NCBI RefSeq assembly: GCF_013391415.1
Contig: NZ_JACAXB010000039.1
Span: 1-33,814 of the forward strand
Reading direction: 5' to 3'
From: Aquitalea sp. LB_tupeE
GTDB lineage: Bacteria; Pseudomonadota; Gammaproteobacteria; Burkholderiales; Chromobacteriaceae
Length of the DNA: 33,814 bases
Shown here one piece after another: positions 32,093 to 33,814 of the stretch (within the stretch, counting starts at the first letter, position 1; each line of letters opens with the position of its first letter). The position numbers and the translations under genes were made by a program. The notes beneath the pieces are model-generated. The model was not told the DNA's origin. It saw only the letters and a list, made by a program, of their open reading frames with translations, and ran no database searches.

Positions 32093-32995
32093 TCACCCCG
32101 CGGCCAGGCGCGCGCGCAAACGCGGGGCGGCAAAGTCCAGAAAGGCACGCAGCTTGATGGGCAACCTGCCCTGCGCCGCATACACCAGGCTCACCGGCCA
32201 TGCCGCCGCTTCATAATCCGCCAGCACAATCTGCACTTTGCCCGCCCGCCGGGCCGGTTCGCACTGGTAAGACAACACACGGGTGAGGCCCAGGCCGCCG
32301 CAAGCGGCATCCAGCGCTGCTTCGGCCCCGTTGACGATAAGCCTGGTATTGATGGGTATAAGTGAAACCGCATTACCTATATAGAATGGCCAGGCTTGCG
32401 TACCAGCCAGCGCGTCATAGCTGATGCAGTCGTGCTGGCTGACATCCTCCGGCACCGTAGGCAGGCCGCGTAGCGCCAAGTATTCCGGGCAGGCACATAC
32501 CACCTGGCGCACCGCCCCCACCCTGGTGGCCACCAGGCTGCTGTCCGGCAGCGGGCCAATACGCACCGCCAGATCAATATGCTCCTCCAGCAAATGCGAC
32601 ACCCGGTCACCCAGTTGCAGGCGGATATTGATGTCCGGGTAGTGCTTGAGAAAGTCCACCACCACCGGTGTAAGGTGCAGGCGGCCAAACACCACCGGCG
32701 CGGTGATCACCAACTCCCCCTTGGGCGCGGCATATTCGCCACCGGCGGCGCGTTCGGTTTCGTTGACATCGTCCAGAATGCGCCGACACGCCTCCACGTA
32801 ACTGCGCCCGGCTTCGGTCAGCGCGATATGCCGGGTGGAGCGCTGCAACAACTGCACGCCAAGATAGCTTTCCAGTTCCGCCACCTTGCGGCTGACGGTG
32901 GCCAGCGGCAGTGCAAGCCGCCGCGCCGCTGCCGAAAATCCACCGGCATCCACCACCGCCACCAGCAGCGCCATGGCTTCCAGCCTATCGGCCAT
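32093..32995 (-). CDS. LysR-type regulator, CrgA/AaeR-like group
   Basis: A 300-residue LysR-type regulator. The winged HTH (about 1-62) includes GGFSAAARRLALPLATVSRKV, split over helices 2 and 3, then ELESYLGVQLLQRSTR. The effector domain (about 88-295) starts KGELVITAPVVFGR, typical of the CrgA/AaeR/DmlR branch, whose members often respond to aromatic acids, quinones or reactive carbonyls. It is divergent from the AhpD-like gene at 33101 and probably controls it. The ATG at 32995 is the family start. The control region contains a weak dyad, GTGAT-N18-ATCAC, at 33015-33042. Confidence 0.88.
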   Translation of the reverse strand: MADRLEAMALLVAVVDAGGFSAAARRLALPLATVSRKVAELESYLGVQLLQRSTRHIALTEAGRSYVEACRRILDDVNETERAAGGEYAAPKGELVITAPVVFGRLHLTPVVVDFLKHYPDINIRLQLGDRVSHLLEEHIDLAVRIGPLPDSSLVATRVGAVRQVVCACPEYLALRGLPTVPEDVSQHDCISYDALAGTQAWPFYIGNAVSLIPINTRLIVNGAEAALDAACGGLGLTRVLSYQCEPARRAGKVQIVLADYEAAAWPVSLVYAAQGRLPIKLRAFLDFAAPRLRARLAAG

Positions 32996-33100
32996 ATTCT
33001 CAATTTCCGGGATAGTGATTCCCCATTCTAGCGGATTATCACGTCATATGAAGGCAGGTATTGTCTGGACTGTCACCACCACCCCGAACGGAAGCACCCC

Positions 33101-33649
33101 ATGTCCCATCTCACCATCCCGGCCACCATCGCCGATGCCCCGGCCGCCTCGCAAGCCATGCTGGAAGCCGTCAACCAACAGTTTGGCCTTGTCCCCAACC
33201 TGTTCCGTCTGGTGGCCAACAGCCCGCAAGCGCTGGAAGGCTACCTCGCCCTGTCCGCCGCACTGGGGCGCGGCAGCCTGCCGGCCCAAACCCGCGAGCG
33301 CATTGCGCTGGCCGTGGCCGAAATCAACCGCTGCGCCTATTGCCTGTCCGCCCATAGTTACCTGGGCAAGAACCTGGCCAGGCTGGACGAGACCGAAATC
33401 CTGGCCAACCGCCGCAGCACCTCCAACGACCCCAAGGCCGATGCCGCCGTGCGCTTTGCCGCGCAAGTGGCACGCGAGCGCGGCCATGTCGGGCGCGAGG
33501 CACTGCTGGCCGTCAAGCAAGCGGGGTATGACGAAGCGCAGATCATCGAAATCGTGCAGCACGTTGCACTCAACAGCTGGACCAACTACATCAACTCGGT
33601 CGCCGATACCGATATCGACTTCCCTGCTATCCAGCCCTTTAGCGCCTGA
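33101..33649 (+). CDS. AhpD-like / carboxymuconolactone decarboxylase-family peroxidase-related protein
   Basis: A 182-residue all-alpha cytoplasmic protein of the CMD/AhpD family. The redox-type active site is E74-x3-C78-A-Y-C81-L-S-A-H85, the pattern of AhpD where the cysteines and histidine support alkyl-hydroperoxide reduction. True carboxymuconolactone decarboxylases lack this CxxC, so a thiol peroxidase role is more likely than ring-pathway decarboxylation. The N-terminal segment FGLVPNLFRLVANSP is typical of the uncharacterised peroxidase-related group. The ATG at 33101 gives the usual length. It is divergent from the LysR gene and 45 bases upstream of a DUF1348 gene, with which it is often found in proteobacteria; the last point is from general recollection. 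Confidence 0.86.
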   Translation: MSHLTIPATIADAPAASQAMLEAVNQQFGLVPNLFRLVANSPQALEGYLALSAALGRGSLPAQTRERIALAVAEINRCAYCLSAHSYLGKNLARLDETEILANRRSTSNDPKADAAVRFAAQVARERGHVGREALLAVKQAGYDEAQIIEIVQHVALNSWTNYINSVADTDIDFPAIQPFSA

Positions 33650-33655
33650 CCCACC

Positions 33656-33675
33656 GCCCCGGCACCCGCCGGGGC
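33656..33675 (+). other. 8-bp GC hairpin between the AhpD-like and DUF1348 genes
   Basis: GCCCCGGC (33656-33663) and GCCGGGGC (33668-33675) pair around ACCC. No T-run follows, and the next start codon is 19 bases downstream, so it is more likely an intercistronic stability or attenuation element than a terminator. Confidence 0.5.
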
Positions 33676-33694
33676 AAGCTACCCGGAGCCCACC

Positions 33695-33814
33695 ATGAAC
33701 CGCCCACCCCTACCCCCGTTTGACTCCACCAGCGCCGCCCTGAAAGTGCGGCTGGCCGAAGACGCCTGGAACAGCCGCGACCCGGCCCGCGTCGCCCTCG
33801 CCTACACCCTGGAC
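33695..33814 (+). CDS. DUF1348 family, NTF2/SnoaL-like protein (5' part only)
   Basis: The 40 visible codons start [10 protein letters not shown] and continue through [13 protein letters not shown] to [10 protein letters not shown], the characteristic opening of DUF1348 proteins, which have an NTF2/SnoaL-like alpha+beta barrel of about 150 residues. The gene runs off the window end. No function is established for the family. The ATG at 33695 follows CCGGAGCCCACC, with GGAG about six bases upstream. It is probably in one operon with the AhpD-like gene before it. Confidence 0.8.
   Translation, partial: MNRPPLPPFDSTSAALKVRLAEDAWNSRDPARVALAYTLD

Noticed and set aside
33015-33042. GTGAT-N18-ATCAC dyad upstream of the AhpD-like gene as a defined operator
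   Set aside because: The 5-bp half-sites are too short to be distinguished from chance in this region.
1-33814. CRISPR arrays, tRNA or rRNA genes, insertion sequences, prophage genes
   Set aside because: I looked for regular direct repeats, transposase or integrase motifs and RNA gene signatures and saw none; short tRNA genes can be missed by eye.

Overview
The window is GC-rich, densely coded DNA from a Gram-negative bacterium. It has a neisserial-type trimeric porin, many LysR regulators, a MaeB-type malic enzyme, a chemoreceptor behind a flagellar-type promoter, and cyclic-di-GMP proteins. Together with the gallate and aromatic-acid genes this fits an aquatic or soil betaproteobacterium, possibly Chromobacteriaceae such as Aquitalea, Chromobacterium or Vogesella. 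That placement is inferred from protein character only. I saw no rRNA, tRNA, CRISPR array, transposase or prophage gene.

Bases 1-5464 (minus strand) hold a gallate-degradation cluster in the order galR, galD, galT, galA, then a LigJ-type 4-oxalomesaconate hydratase cut by the window edge. Together they import gallate, cleave its ring, tautomerise 4-oxalomesaconate and hydrate it towards pyruvate and oxaloacetate. The galD leader has a 12-bp perfect inverted repeat that captures the galD Shine-Dalgarno sequence and encloses two smaller hairpins, a candidate RNA switch. Divergent from galR is an unusual LysR-type regulator with two N-terminal helix-turn-helix domains (5665-6918).

Bases 7045-8319 hold a ferric-siderophore reductase divergent from a MarR regulator, with a triple GTTGAC/GTCAAC array at the start of the MarR gene. 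Bases 8379-15432 (minus strand) look like one operon: two luciferase-like flavin monooxygenases, an M20 deacetylase, a GNAT acetyltransferase, a fused permease-ATPase and a solute-binding protein. The gene content matches the Bacillus yxe and ytm/ytn operons for salvage of S-substituted cysteines. A porin is divergent from it across a 317-bp AT-rich control region.

Bases 16927-18318 hold three small plus-strand genes (a DUF3088 thioredoxin-like protein and two VOC-fold proteins). Bases 18341-25031 (minus strand) form a signalling block: a GGDEF-EAL membrane protein, then a MHYT-PAS hybrid histidine kinase whose stop overlaps the start of an HD-GYP response regulator. Bases 25242-28666 hold a LysR gene divergent from maeB. 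Next come a chemoreceptor with a candidate sigma-28 promoter (29023-30648) and a convergent diguanylate cyclase (30786-31940), separated by a 20-bp perfect inverted repeat. The window ends with a LysR gene divergent from an AhpD-like protein and the start of a DUF1348 gene.

The most interesting items are the galD leader structure, the double-HTH LysR regulator, and the putative S-substituted-cysteine salvage operon with an extra monooxygenase and a fused transporter.
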